Source: Tetrapisispora phaffii CBS 4417 (lineage: Eukaryota > Ascomycota > Saccharomycetes > Saccharomycetales > Saccharomycetaceae). Taken from it: 64,000 nucleotides of DNA. A program made the translations under genes and the position numbers. Below the pieces are notes generated by a model that saw only the letters and a list, made by a program, of their open reading frames with translations, was not told the origin of the DNA and searched no databases. Where the stretch lies: NCBI RefSeq assembly GCF_000236905.1, contig NC_016527.1, positions 496,001 through 560,000 of the forward strand, in the 5' to 3' direction. The stretch's first letter is position 1; every line of letters starts with the position of its first letter. Below, one piece after another: positions 8,996 through 19,627 of this stretch.

Positions 8996-11866
8996 TTACA
9001 CTCTCTTTCTGCCAACCAAGTAGTCAGCAATTTCTCTGGTAGCTTGCCAGTGGATGACTTTTGGCATTCTCTTTTCAATGTCTGCTTCAAAATCATATGC
9101 ATGTCTAATTGGAGTAAAGACAACGTGGGTACCTCTAATACCGATCACAGAAGCAGTAGCTGAAACGGCCTTGTCTTCGTATACAAAATCATCATCGGCA
9201 GCACGAGCAGATTTGATGACATCTTGTTGTTCTTCAATGAAAGAAACAGCTCTGACAGCAAGTCTTGTAGCTCTAGTTCTGTCAATTGGGGATGGTAAAC
9301 CACCTTGTTGAACATGACCTGGGATAGCTGGTTTAGCATCGAATCTACCTTCAGCTTCAGCGGTGATAATTTCAGCAATTTGTTTTGCACTCATAGCCTT
9401 GGAAGCATTTGAACTCTTTAGGATAACCTTACCGAATCTACCTCTACCTTGAGCCTTCTTAAACGATTCATCTAATGTCTTAATATCTTGAGATAATTGT
9501 TGTAAAGATAAACCTTCTTCTGGAACGTAAGAAGCTTGAGCACCAACAGCTAAAGCTGCACAGGTAGCTAAGTAACCACTGTTACCACCTTGGACATCGA
9601 TAACAAAAGCTCTACCTCTGATGGAAGCAGCAGATTGCTTAACGACATCACAGTATTGCATTAAGGAGTTTAATGCAGTATCAGCACCTAAAGAGTATTC
9701 AGTGGCTGGAACGTTATTAGATAAAGTAGCTGGGATTAAAACCATTGGGATTCTGAAGGCAGCATAACTGTCTCTAGCAACTTCTAATTGATGCAAGGAA
9801 ATGAAAGCTTCGAAACCACCAACAACAATTAAACCATCGAATTGGTATTTTTGGAAGTAGTAAGCAATCATACCAATGTCAGCTTCTTCAGGAGTAGCTC
9901 TATTAGTACCGATTTCGGAACCACCACGTGATTGCCAGCCGATAATATCCTTCCATGATAATGAACGAACACTTTCATGTCTAGCTAAACCACTGAAACC
10001 ATTGTAGATAGCATATGGTTTGTGACCTTGAGCCATACAATAGGTAGCCATGGAATAGACAGCAGAGTTAATACCACCTGCAGGAGCACCGACACTAACA
10101 ATGGCAATCTTTAATCTCTTGTCAACTGGTAATCTTGGTTCGGCATGGTCAGCAACGTTTATAGCCATGTAGTTGTTGAAATGCTCAATAAATTCGGTAT
10201 CTCTTAAAGCCATGGCCTTCTTGAAGTCTTTTGCGTGAATAGCATCAGCAACAGATTTGGTCAAAGCAACAGAGTCGACTAATGGTTTACGTGTAATTTG
10301 GTTTTCGTTAATGGCAATTAAAGCTGATGGAGTTTCTGGAGTAGAGTCTAAAACTGCGTTAACAGCTTCAACACCTTGTAAAGTGGCTAACATTCTATCG
10401 TAGGCAACAGCGGTACCACCTCTTTGAACGTGACCTAACGTAGTAATTCTGGTATCTAAACCTAATTCACATAATACAGAGTGTACATCCTTGGCGGAAA
10501 TTGGGTTTAAGTCACAGTCAATAGCACCTTCTGCAACAACAATAATGGAAGTTCTCTTTCCGTGAGCTCTGTGCTTAGAAACAATGTTGCACATTTCTTC
10601 TTGCCATTGACCAGCGACGGCTGGTTGTTCTGGAATAAAAATGTAGTCAGCAGATGTAGCAATACCGGCTAACAAAGCTAACCAACCACAGTTTCTACCC
10701 ATAACTTCGACAACGAAAGCTCTGGAATGTGAGTTAGCTGTAGCTTCGACGTAATCGACAGCGGTACAGATTCTGTCCAAGGCAGAGTAAGCACCAATAG
10801 TAGCATCAGTAGTAGACATATCGTTATCGATGGAACCGACGGTACCACAAATGTTCAAATGTTGGTATCTGTTAAATTGTTCGGAAGAAATCTTCTTGGT
10901 CTTTAATAATTCATCAATCAAAGATGGCCATTCAGATCTGAACAAATCGGCACCGGTTAAGGAACCATCACCACCACAGACGATTAGAGCGTCGACACCG
11001 GCTTCAATTAAATGTTGAGCACCTAATAATCTACCTTCACGTTGTCTGAATTCTAGACATCTGGCAGTACCGATATTGGTACCACCTTCAGCACTCCAGC
11101 CTCTAACATCTTCCCAGGTAACTTCCTTTATGTATTCTGGACCACCCTGACTAAACCTTCGTAACCTTCCATGACAAAAAGCACGACAGCCCTTAAATAT
11201 CGTGGAACGAACAATAGCTCTGACACAAGAGTTCATACCTTGCGCATCACCACCAGAGGTCATAACAGCAATGGCTTTTTCAGCTTTATTTGGGTTAAGC
11301 TTTGTTGGCAAGGATGGGTAGTCAACAGAAGTAGCTAATTGGGAGGATAAATCAGTGTAAGAACCTAATTTGGAAGTCAAGTCTCTTTTCTTGTGAGATT
11401 CCTCGACTTTTTCGGTTGGCTTTGTACTGATAGCATTCTTAGTGGCAGTAACACCAAATAAGTTACCTAATGGATCGATGGAATATAATAATAATGGGTT
11501 CAATTCACTTGGGAAACTTTGAGTTGGAGAGTTACTGGCAGCTAATTTTTGTCTAACACTGCAGATATCAGCAGAGTTAAAAACAGTAGCAGAAGAAGCA
11601 GCAGTTCTCCAGTCAATGGAGGATTGATTTTTTGAGAAGAATTCGACCCTTTTTGAATGTTCTTGAGCTTTGGTGCTGTCTTCAGATAAAACGACCTTAA
11701 TGGTGACGGCACCATTTGATAAGATGTAGGAGGTTTCTGAGATTTCACGGGAAGACAAACCTAAGACGTTTTCGTAAAATTTAACTGTCTCATGTAATAA
11801 ATCCTTAGAATAGGCGTTTATAGTACTATAAGAAGTACCATTAACTAATGGTAAAGTAACAGTCAT
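8996..11866 (-). CDS. PFK2: Phosphofructokinase beta subunit, with altered N-terminal active-site segment
   Basis: The 956-residue protein matches Pfk2, the beta subunit of the hetero-octameric 6-phosphofructokinase of glycolysis. It has the fungal N-terminal glyoxalase-like extension (about 1-190) and two tandem PFK halves, the first catalytic-type (GGDGS, SIDND, MGRNCGW) and the second the allosteric half. The N-terminus MTVTLPLVNGTSY is Pfk2-like, and INP1 as neighbour matches YMR204C-YMR205C. Two oddities lie in the first nucleotide-binding site. Residue 209 is Gln where GGDAPGMN normally has Pro. Residues 231-240 read CHGRLRRFSQ where the family has a VVMEGYEGLVR-like segment. The shifted frame of the same DNA still encodes VMEGYEGLVR, so a 2-base and a 1-base deletion appear to compensate each other. 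Everything downstream is normal. Confidence 0.95.
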   Translation of the reverse strand: MTVTLPLVNGTSYSTINAYSKDLLHETVKFYENVLGLSSREISETSYILSNGAVTIKVVLSEDSTKAQEHSKRVEFFSKNQSSIDWRTAASSATVFNSADICSVRQKLAASNSPTQSFPSELNPLLLYSIDPLGNLFGVTATKNAISTKPTEKVEESHKKRDLTSKLGSYTDLSSQLATSVDYPSLPTKLNPNKAEKAIAVMTSGGDAQGMNSCVRAIVRSTIFKGCRAFCHGRLRRFSQGGPEYIKEVTWEDVRGWSAEGGTNIGTARCLEFRQREGRLLGAQHLIEAGVDALIVCGGDGSLTGADLFRSEWPSLIDELLKTKKISSEQFNRYQHLNICGTVGSIDNDMSTTDATIGAYSALDRICTAVDYVEATANSHSRAFVVEVMGRNCGWLALLAGIATSADYIFIPEQPAVAGQWQEEMCNIVSKHRAHGKRTSIIVVAEGAIDCDLNPISAKDVHSVLCELGLDTRITTLGHVQRGGTAVAYDRMLATLQGVEAVNAVLDSTPETPSALIAINENQITRKPLVDSVALTKSVADAIHAKDFKKAMALRDTEFIEHFNNYMAINVADHAEPRLPVDKRLKIAIVSVGAPAGGINSAVYSMATYCMAQGHKPYAIYNGFSGLARHESVRSLSWKDIIGWQSRGGSEIGTNRATPEEADIGMIAYYFQKYQFDGLIVVGGFEAFISLHQLEVARDSYAAFRIPMVLIPATLSNNVPATEYSLGADTALNSLMQYCDVVKQSAASIRGRAFVIDVQGGNSGYLATCAALAVGAQASYVPEEGLSLQQLSQDIKTLDESFKKAQGRGRFGKVILKSSNASKAMSAKQIAEIITAEAEGRFDAKPAIPGHVQQGGLPSPIDRTRATRLAVRAVSFIEEQQDVIKSARAADDDFVYEDKAVSATASVIGIRGTHVVFTPIRHAYDFEADIEKRMPKVIHWQATREIADYLVGRKRV

Positions 11867-14001
11867 TGCTATTAGTCTTTTCTAAGTTGGGTTATTGAGC
11901 TAAGCCAGAGAATACTAAAAACAAAAATAGAAAAAAGGACGCAACAAGTAATCACAATTAAAATAATAAAATCGTTTTTAAATAACAAAGAAACTGAATA
12001 TCAATTGGTTCTAATTATTATTTATTATAAATAATAAAATTCAGAATGGTGTTGAAAAATAATTGATATAAAATTAGCTGGACAAAAATAAAAGTCAAGA
12101 AAAAAAAACAATAAAAGAAATTTTGTTATATATAAATTCTATTAAGAAACAATTCCAATACATATAGAAACATAATAATATATGGTTCAAAATATAATCT
12201 TGGGCAGAAAAACAAGAATCAAGAAGTTATCACTATATTACTTTCTATCATAATATAGAAATGAAGTTAACAAATAAAGTATAGTATCCTTCAAAAGAAG
12301 TTTTTAAGTAAATTCCAATCCTCATCGTTAAATGAAAAATGGTACATATAGAAACTAGTAAAACAACTGACAACAAACGTATGCATATATATTACCTTTT
12401 GCGTTTGATATAACTAGACTAATCAGTTATGTTAGTTAGCACAAGCCAATCTACATAAGAGATACATAAAGTAGTTCAAAATAGGTTATAGAGAAACTCG
12501 GAATTTTGATATCTTGTTTCAACTGGGCAAAAGGCACAGACACACTCAGTAATCGTACTATGCTGTACTGTAATGTATTTGAGTTAGTTATTTTTAATGT
12601 ATACTGCGGTTATTAAAATTATTTAAAAGATAATGGTACTTTCTGAAGTGTTGCTTTGCTATGCAAGATGATTGAAGTTATTGCAGCTGACAACAACACA
12701 TACACACAGATAGTTAATTGTTATTATCTCTCTCTCTATGGCTTACCTCCTTGATCATAACAAACGCTCACTCACACTCATTCCCTCTCTTGCCTAGTAT
12801 ATGACATATGAAGTATTTACTTATGCGATTACTGATTGAGGTATTTCAGAGTGAGTTATTAATTTTTAGTAGTACCTAAGTTCTTACCAAGAGTTCTTAA
12901 CGAAACAGAAGAAACACATTTACATTGAAGATAGAATGAGTGCTAATCCAATCTCACTTATTGCTACCAAAGGTATACACTAAAGAACCTTTTATGTTGT
13001 CTTTTTGTAATAAAGCTCCAAGCTCTACTCACTGTAGTCTCCAGATCATTGAATATTGACAGTACGTTAAGTGTTGTTTGCCACTATGATGGTTTCGAAA
13101 TCAATTGAGCGTTGCAGTTGTATTGTATTGTATTAACAGTTAAAGCGCATACAGTATTAAGAAGCGAAGCAGCAGGTGACTACTGGAGTGTGTTGTATTA
13201 TTATCTTGTATGCTTTGTATAAGTGCCATTGTCTACAGAATTCCCGGGAAGATTGGAAATTCATATTTCGCTCTTAGCAGAGACAAGGGTGTAGAACCAT
13301 AAAGAAGAACAAGGATCTGGTGCGCGCTTTTTCCTGTTGAGCGGTATGTTGTATCATTTTCGTTGCAGTTAAGGGGAGCTGAGCTATATGCGATTTCGAG
13401 CGAAATCGGAAAAATAGTGGAAGGCCGAATTGCCGCGATGCTCGTATTTTTTCATAACGAACGTAAAAATGAAAATTAGAGGAAGTTCAAAATATTCAGT
13501 TTTTGGGATGTTGGAGGAAAGGAGGGTTATTGATTTAACTTGCTGTTTTTTGTCTTTTTTTTCGTACAGGTATAACTGTTTAGGCTCCTTTTCACAGTAA
13601 GGTAGAGAAGTGAAAGATCGTGTAAATAACCATATACGGCGTGTTTAATTTCCGTCGTTATGGACTGTTTCTTTCACGATACAAACAAAGAAGGCACGTG
13701 AGTTGTGCATAGTCCCCGATGATATTTATTCTCAATTTACTCCGATTATACGGTTCGCGTAGTTGCGCAGGGCAAGGCATTCGGTGTTTTTAGTGTTCTA
13801 TGTAAATTTGATTATATGTGCACATGACACTTTTTAGCACTTATATCACGTGCTATCTGGATATTAATAAAAAAGTGTCACTTAGTCTTTTGAATATAAA
13901 TATAATTTTCAATACACACACGGTTAAATACAGGCATACATATATGTGAATATGGTTATTGGGTTGTTAGTGACATTCTTATTTTTGTTTGCGATTGAGA
14001 T
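11867..14001. other. Long intergenic region upstream of PFK2 and downstream of PHO91
   Basis: About 2.1 kb with no supported gene. It should hold the PFK2 promoter and the PHO91 terminator. CACGTG sites occur at 13695-13700 and 13847-13852. The stretch 13200-13700 is less AT-rich than the rest and includes a short hyphenated palindrome (GATTTCG/CGAAATC near 13390). No tRNA, snoRNA or conserved small frame was recognised by eye. Confidence 0.6.
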
Positions 14002-16734
14002 TTAAAAACCGATCAATTTCATTAGTCCGAATCCTACTGTCACGATTATAAAGTAACATAAGAATCCTGAAGGTACACCTCTTGTTATAAAATTGCCAAC
14101 GGTCAGATATCTATCACCAAATTCATCTGTCAATGAAATTGCAGTCACATTTGGAATACCAGACGTTGGTAATCCCATTGCACAGGAACACAGCATGGTG
14201 GCCATCATCACTAATAATCTTGAATGATCAGATGGTAGACTTGAACCAATTTCGCTCATCAATGGTAAAACAATCATTGCTGCCACTACATGTGACACAA
14301 ATGTAGCTATAGTTAAAATTAATAAACCAAAAATAAGCACAATTGTGAAAATAGTGTCATGTTCCACTTGGGCTTTGATTATCTCCGCAACGTGACTTAG
14401 CAATCCAGATAATGATACGGCTTTTCCTAGCGTAGTACCACCCATTGCCAGTATGATTATTGTCCACATAAAACTATTAAAATCTTCAGAAGTTAATAAA
14501 CCAGTACCGAAGAAAAGTACAAGTGGTATGATTGAGATTATACCCATCTCTCCAAAGTAGCTTGATATTTGGTTTGAAAAACACCATAATAAAATTGTGA
14601 GCATAGAAATGCCACAAACAGCCCATTGTTTGTGAGAAAAGCTCTCTCTGATAGGATGTAGTTGCAAAATTTTCAAATTCGGGTCCAATGGGAATGTAAT
14701 AATCAGTAAAATCCAAATTATAACTATACATAAAATGCAAATAGGGATTGCTATGGCAAACCATTCTATCCAAGTGGGTTGCGGATCCATAAGTGAAATA
14801 GCAAAAATATTTTGGGGAGATGATATAGGTGATGCCATACCACCTATATTTGATGCCAATGCAATTCCCATAATTAAAGACTTACCATATGAAGATTGTT
14901 TAGGTAATGTCCTCAAGATCGGTTGTATAATTGAAAAACATATAACAGGAGCAGCAACGTTAGATACCCACATAGAGATAAATAGAGCCAAAAACATCAT
15001 TGTTATTAAAATAATTTTTGGGTTAGTTCCTACTGATGATAAAATTTTGGTAGCTATAACTTTGGCAATATTATATTTCGATAAAGCAGCAGCAAGGGTA
15101 AAACCCCCTAATAATAACATAATTACACTTGACCACATGGTTGATAGAATATATTGTGAAGATTGAACCGGGGTTAGAATAGTTCCCGGATCAGTTGGAT
15201 CACTTAAAACTGGGAACATCACAATTAATAAAGGAACTAATAAGGATGTAACAAACAGCGGAATAGTTTCGGTCGCCCATAGTAATGAAGCGTATATTAA
15301 AATTGCAAAACAATTTTTTTGTAAAATGTCCTCTTGAAATGGTGATATAATAAGAAAAAATATGAATATCAATGTAAGTATCATGAAGTGGACAAAAGTT
15401 CTCAATTGTATTATATCCGTAATTGATGTTGCATTATTGAACCCATCATTACCTTTCAATTTCTCGAAATCTTTTTTCAAATTATTTTTTATATTGAAAG
15501 AAGTGTATAAGTTATTAAAGTATGAGGCATTCGTATCGTTATTAACATTGTTTGCTTTTCTCTCTAAGTTTATCATGTCTTTCCATACTGTATTTCTTTC
15601 CCAAATTATATGATCTCTCAGATGCGAAGACAATTGTCTTTTAGCATTCATAAATAATTCGGATTTCTCAACTTCTTCATTTGCTTCTTCATTCGTATAA
15701 TCTTGAATGCCTGCATTATTATCGCTTGTATCGTAAGAGTCATCACTACTGAACAATAAAATAGATGATTCTTGTGGGATTGAATTTGAGAACTTTGCGA
15801 ACATTATTATAATTCTATTAATTATCACTTTGACCCTATTAATTGTGATATCATTGAAACAATGTGATTTCTTGGTTATTAAACTCAAATAAGTTGTTTT
15901 TATATTTGTTTCTAATGACTTATCGAATTTTTTACAGATTTTAGTGAAACCAGTTAAATTCAAATTAATGTAATCTAACAATTCATTAAATTGAGTGAAT
16001 ATTGAAATCAATCTTTTTTTAATTGTTATTTTATGTTCAATATAAATATTATTGTCCATTACCATATTATTGATTGAATTTGTCATGGAAGTTTTTCTTA
16101 TTTTACCATAACTAATTTTTCTATTATTATCATCTAATACTGAATTTGATATTGAATTTTTCAAAGGAAGAAACTTTTTAACAGTGTCATCAACACCGTC
16201 AATGGTGTTATTATCTAAAAGGTTACCTCCCCCGGAGAAGTTTCTCTTATTCTCACCGATGCTTGAATAATTTCTATCGTTTTGTAACGATAAATTTCTA
16301 TGAATGATTAAACTTGAAGTCTCATCATCATTTGAAGGTTCATTCTCAATTTCATTGGCATTCTGAATCACGCCGCTATTTAAATGGGAGCAAACTAATG
16401 CATCTGAAAGGTAATACTCATCGAATTCGTTTATTTCTTGCAATATATCGTTAAAATTATCGATCAATGTTTTTTCTTGATTTATATAAAAACCATCGAT
16501 TTTTTGTAATTGAGCATTTAATTCTTTAATAAATTTGTTTATGTAAATGTCATCACTGGTATTGTGATCATTGTCGGGACTCAAGCCATCATTTTCGAGG
16601 TCAGTAATATTGGAAGAATTATATAACTTATCTTTTTGCAGTGCATAGATCGTTTTTTTCAATTGCGAATAGGCAATATATTTTGAAGACCAATCTGGAA
16701 CAGCATTGAATTGTAAAGAATGGGAAAATTTCAT
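14002..16734 (-). CDS. PHO91: Pho91, vacuolar low-affinity phosphate transporter with SPX domain
   Basis: The 910-residue protein matches Pho91, which exports phosphate from the vacuole and is controlled through its SPX domain. The N-terminal SPX domain starts with the typical MKFSHSLQFNAVPDW and continues to about residue 270-300, with SPX helices interrupted by Asn/Ser-rich insertions. The C-terminal half is a 10-12 segment transporter of the SLC13/DASS class, with signatures such as WATETIPLFVTSL, SNVAAPV and ASNIGGMASPISSPQN. The N-terminal SPX sequence is closer to Pho91 than to Pho87/Pho90, and the position next to a YNR014W-type gene fits YNR013C. The gene is divergent from its right neighbour across an unusual GC-rich intergenic island. 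Confidence 0.95.
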   Translation of the reverse strand: MKFSHSLQFNAVPDWSSKYIAYSQLKKTIYALQKDKLYNSSNITDLENDGLSPDNDHNTSDDIYINKFIKELNAQLQKIDGFYINQEKTLIDNFNDILQEINEFDEYYLSDALVCSHLNSGVIQNANEIENEPSNDDETSSLIIHRNLSLQNDRNYSSIGENKRNFSGGGNLLDNNTIDGVDDTVKKFLPLKNSISNSVLDDNNRKISYGKIRKTSMTNSINNMVMDNNIYIEHKITIKKRLISIFTQFNELLDYINLNLTGFTKICKKFDKSLETNIKTTYLSLITKKSHCFNDITINRVKVIINRIIIMFAKFSNSIPQESSILLFSSDDSYDTSDNNAGIQDYTNEEANEEVEKSELFMNAKRQLSSHLRDHIIWERNTVWKDMINLERKANNVNNDTNASYFNNLYTSFNIKNNLKKDFEKLKGNDGFNNATSITDIIQLRTFVHFMILTLIFIFFLIISPFQEDILQKNCFAILIYASLLWATETIPLFVTSLLVPLLIVMFPVLSDPTDPGTILTPVQSSQYILSTMWSSVIMLLLGGFTLAAALSKYNIAKVIATKILSSVGTNPKIILITMMFLALFISMWVSNVAAPVICFSIIQPILRTLPKQSSYGKSLIMGIALASNIGGMASPISSPQNIFAISLMDPQPTWIEWFAIAIPICILCIVIIWILLIITFPLDPNLKILQLHPIRESFSHKQWAVCGISMLTILLWCFSNQISSYFGEMGIISIIPLVLFFGTGLLTSEDFNSFMWTIIILAMGGTTLGKAVSLSGLLSHVAEIIKAQVEHDTIFTIVLIFGLLILTIATFVSHVVAAMIVLPLMSEIGSSLPSDHSRLLVMMATMLCSCAMGLPTSGIPNVTAISLTDEFGDRYLTVGNFITRGVPSGFLCYFIIVTVGFGLMKLIGF

Positions 16735-17104
16735 TGCCAGCCCCTTATCGAGAAGTACTGTGTGGAGGGATGAATACGAAGCTTTGCACTAGCAGACTTG
16801 CAACAGGAAGGATATATGTCAATTAACATGGAGATACACAGAAAATATCCTGATATATATTTATATATAACTTAAAATATATAGTATGCAATGAAGTTAG
16901 TTAACACTAACTTGGCTTTTCTTAATTATGTCTAATATTGACTGGCGTGTATAGGCTGTATAGTTATTTTCGGTCAATTCTATAGTTAGTGAATTGGATG
17001 GGGACACCACGATTCTTGCTCGAACAATGAACACACTTTGGGTTGTCACTCAGAAAGAACCGAGGAGAGAACCAATTTTGAATTTCGAAAATAAAAAAAC
17101 AGAG

Positions 17105-17201
17105 CACGTGACACTCTCAACGTAGTTTACAGCTGCTGTTTTTTTTTTTGTAATTGTTAAGGGCCACACCCACGTGACAGCAAAAAACATTAAGTCACGT
17201 G
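17105..17201. promoter_or_regulatory. Cluster of three CACGTG E-boxes
   Basis: CACGTG occurs at 17105-17110, 17171-17176 and 17196-17201, within 100 bases and about 370-470 bases upstream of the PHO91 start. In yeasts such sites bind Cbf1, Pho4 or related bHLH factors. Which factor acts here cannot be told from sequence. Confidence 0.55.
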
Positions 17202-17842
17202 CTCGCTCCTTAGTAACTTGTATTATAAATATAATGTACTGTGTATGCCGAGTATTTTGCGTGGCCCGATCTTTTTAGGGGAGAGACAGCAGGTGATCCC
17301 TAGATAATCTATCCTTCAAGAAACGGCGTGCATAAAATCAGCAATGACATATTTGGGTAACTACCGAGCATCAATATGATAAAACGATATGATCCAGAAC
17401 AATCAGCTGTCAATAATCATAGTCACCAGTAATACAATTCAACACATTAGCAAAAAGTCTGGCCAAATATCAATTTTATTTTGTTGTGTTGGCTGTTTTT
17501 GACATTTCTGGACAACGAGTGACGATGTGGATGAGGATATGATGACGTATTGTTCCGGCTTCTCAACCTCGTTCACCCACACTACCTTGATACTACACTG
17601 TATGGCCGTGGAAACCGTCATATTTTCCACATCCGTTGTCTAGAAAATCACATGATTTTAGTTAAAACAGGGCGCACATAAGGAGGAACGAGTACGAGTA
17701 ATTAATAATACGGGACCCCACAGCTTTTCTTTTGCCTTCGCAGATCGTAGTGACGCCCCCGCACCCTCGAGGAGCAACCCCATAGTCGCGGGTCCGTGGT
17801 TCCTGCGAGGTGTTGTCTGCACCGTCTGCGCGGACATTAAGT

Positions 17843-17860
17843 GGATGGGCGCGCCCATCC
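17843..17860. repeat. 18-bp perfect palindrome in GC island
   Basis: GGATGGGCG is followed directly by its reverse complement CGCCCATCC, giving a perfect uninterrupted palindrome with GGCGCGCC at its centre. It lies inside the GC-rich stretch between PHO91 and the next gene. Confidence 0.9.
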
Positions 17861-18725
17861 GCACAGGACAGCCTGATGACGCCCTTGTTCCGTTCCCCGC
17901 ACTTATTTCACACCGCCTCATCCCAGCGCATTGTTCGCTGCAAAATGACTGCAATCAACGCGGACATGTTTCTCTCCACGGCACTGTCTCCCGACTCATG
18001 TGTGCTTCCATCTTCTGTTTCCGTTCTGCATGGACCTCTCAATACCCTGTTCAATCGGATTACGTGTCTGCAGCGGAGTCTTCGTGTGTATCATCCAAAC
18101 GTTCCCTCACGTAAAATAACTAACAAAGACATGCACACATCCCACAACAGTCACAATTAACGTTCACCGGACATGTTCGATCGTGGCATGCAATGGTTAC
18201 TCGAAGACGATACCCATTCACCTGTGCGAGTTTTAACTGCATTGTTCCAAGGAAATTATCGCTTCGTTTATCTTTCAGTTCTGTAAGGGTTCCCATCTTC
18301 ATCGTCTTGTCAACCTCGTTATCGCTGTAGTCATCCGTTTCTGGCCTGTCATTAGCTCACCTCTTCTAGTAGAATAAAGGTGAGTTGACTGCTAAGTCAG
18401 TAACGCCCATATGATGTTCCTACATTAGAGACAGCAATTAATGGAATTCTATATATAAGCAGCTCAATTTTACTTTGCAATACAACTGTTTGGTTATTTG
18501 CAGTAAAAAATACTTATTTACTATCCCGCGTATTATGTAATTCTTTTTGATAGTAACAGAGGTCAAGTGCTCAAGTATCTATATTATTACTACAGAGAGA
18601 AAGGCAATCTATGAAAGGAGTGCATTTCGAACAGGAGCATAATTTGTACCAACGTATATAATAGTCTTCTCTATTGTTATTTTCAACTTCTGACTTATTT
18701 TTCAGTTTATTTGGAGTCATAGAAA

Positions 18726-19448
18726 ATGGGCTTGAACAGACCTATTTCCGCACAACTAATGATATACAACACCAACTCGAACTCCGACGACGAAGGGTTG
18801 GTGGGTTCCCGGAGCGAACTTGAAAACCGTGCGGCTGCAAGTTCGCATTCCACACTGCAATCAGAATCGAGTTCACATTCTGGCGCGTGTTTCTCTTGCA
18901 AGTACGGTGGGGATCCAAGACATAGTCAATTACCGAGAAGGGTAGTTTCCAGTTCCGTGCCGATCTCGAGTGCAGGCACGTCGATGAAGTTGAACGGATC
19001 GAGGCAACGATCAATATGTGATTTGTTTCAGTGTGAGCATAAGTCGCATTCGTGTCGTAGCAACAGCTCGGGGAATAGACATTCTGCTTCATCATCACAC
19101 ATTGAAACAGCAGGAGCACGAGGCAGGAGGAGAAGCGATTCTCATTTGACGATTAAAAATGATAATAATAGTTCATTTTTCAATAATTTCTTACTTCATG
19201 ATTTGGTGACGGAGGATTCCGGAGCCACTGAAAGGAATTATTCATGTTTCCCATCGCCAACAACAAATCCAGGTCCTGCTACCCTGAGTAGAAAGGATAG
19301 TTTCGGCAAGGGTTCATCAGAGACTGAAGACGATGAGGAGGAGAATGGGGAAGTCACAATCAGTTTTTTAAACGAATCTCCATGCACAAGACATCATCAC
19401 AGAAGAAATTCAACTGCATTAAAATTTGAGAAACCTTATTATATATAA
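18726..19448 (+). CDS. Ser-rich protein of the YNR014W/YMR206W family, function unknown
   Basis: The 240-residue protein is Ser-rich and probably largely disordered. It is assigned to the YNR014W/YMR206W paralogue pair of S. cerevisiae mainly by position: it lies between PHO91 (YNR013C) or PFK2 (YMR205C) on one side and ACC1/HFA1 (YNR016C/YMR207C) on the other, on the expected strand. Visible features are an N-terminal MGLNRPISAQLMIYNTNSNSDDEG segment (most likely conserved part), Ser/His-rich stretches, RRS-type sites that basophilic kinases could phosphorylate, an acidic run near 205-215 (ETEDDEEENGE), and a short C-terminal tail FEKPYYI. No enzymatic domain or membrane segment is visible. 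Confidence 0.7.
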   Translation: MGLNRPISAQLMIYNTNSNSDDEGLVGSRSELENRAAASSHSTLQSESSSHSGACFSCKYGGDPRHSQLPRRVVSSSVPISSAGTSMKLNGSRQRSICDLFQCEHKSHSCRSNSSGNRHSASSSHIETAGARGRRRSDSHLTIKNDNNSSFFNNFLLHDLVTEDSGATERNYSCFPSPTTNPGPATLSRKDSFGKGSSETEDDEEENGEVTISFLNESPCTRHHHRRNSTALKFEKPYYI

Positions 19449-19627
19449 CCCTAGCTAGTCATTATGAAGATGCATATACAATACCATGTTAAATACCATT
19501 CAAGGAACGTAACCTATATATATTTAGTGTGTACATAATATGCAAATATACATGAAATTTTATAGATAGCATGATATTTTGAATTAGTTTATAGTAATTA
19601 GCTATTTATTTACCTGTTTTACAATAA

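Larger units (their letters stand above)
16735..18725. other. Divergent intergenic region with GC-rich island
   Basis: About 2 kb between divergent PHO91 and the YNR014W-type gene. Three CACGTG sites cluster at 17105-17201. From about 17680 to 18110 the composition changes to clearly GC-rich with many CpG, and an 18-bp perfect palindrome lies at 17843-17860. Open frames on both strands here (17658-17954, 17810-18160, 17845-18114) overlap one another and look like by-products of the high GC content. No gene was recognised. Confidence 0.65.

Noticed and set aside
17658..18160. Overlapping open frames of 89-116 codons in the PHO91 upstream island
   Set aside because: They overlap on both strands, lack recognisable similarity, and are expected from GC-rich DNA with few stop codons.
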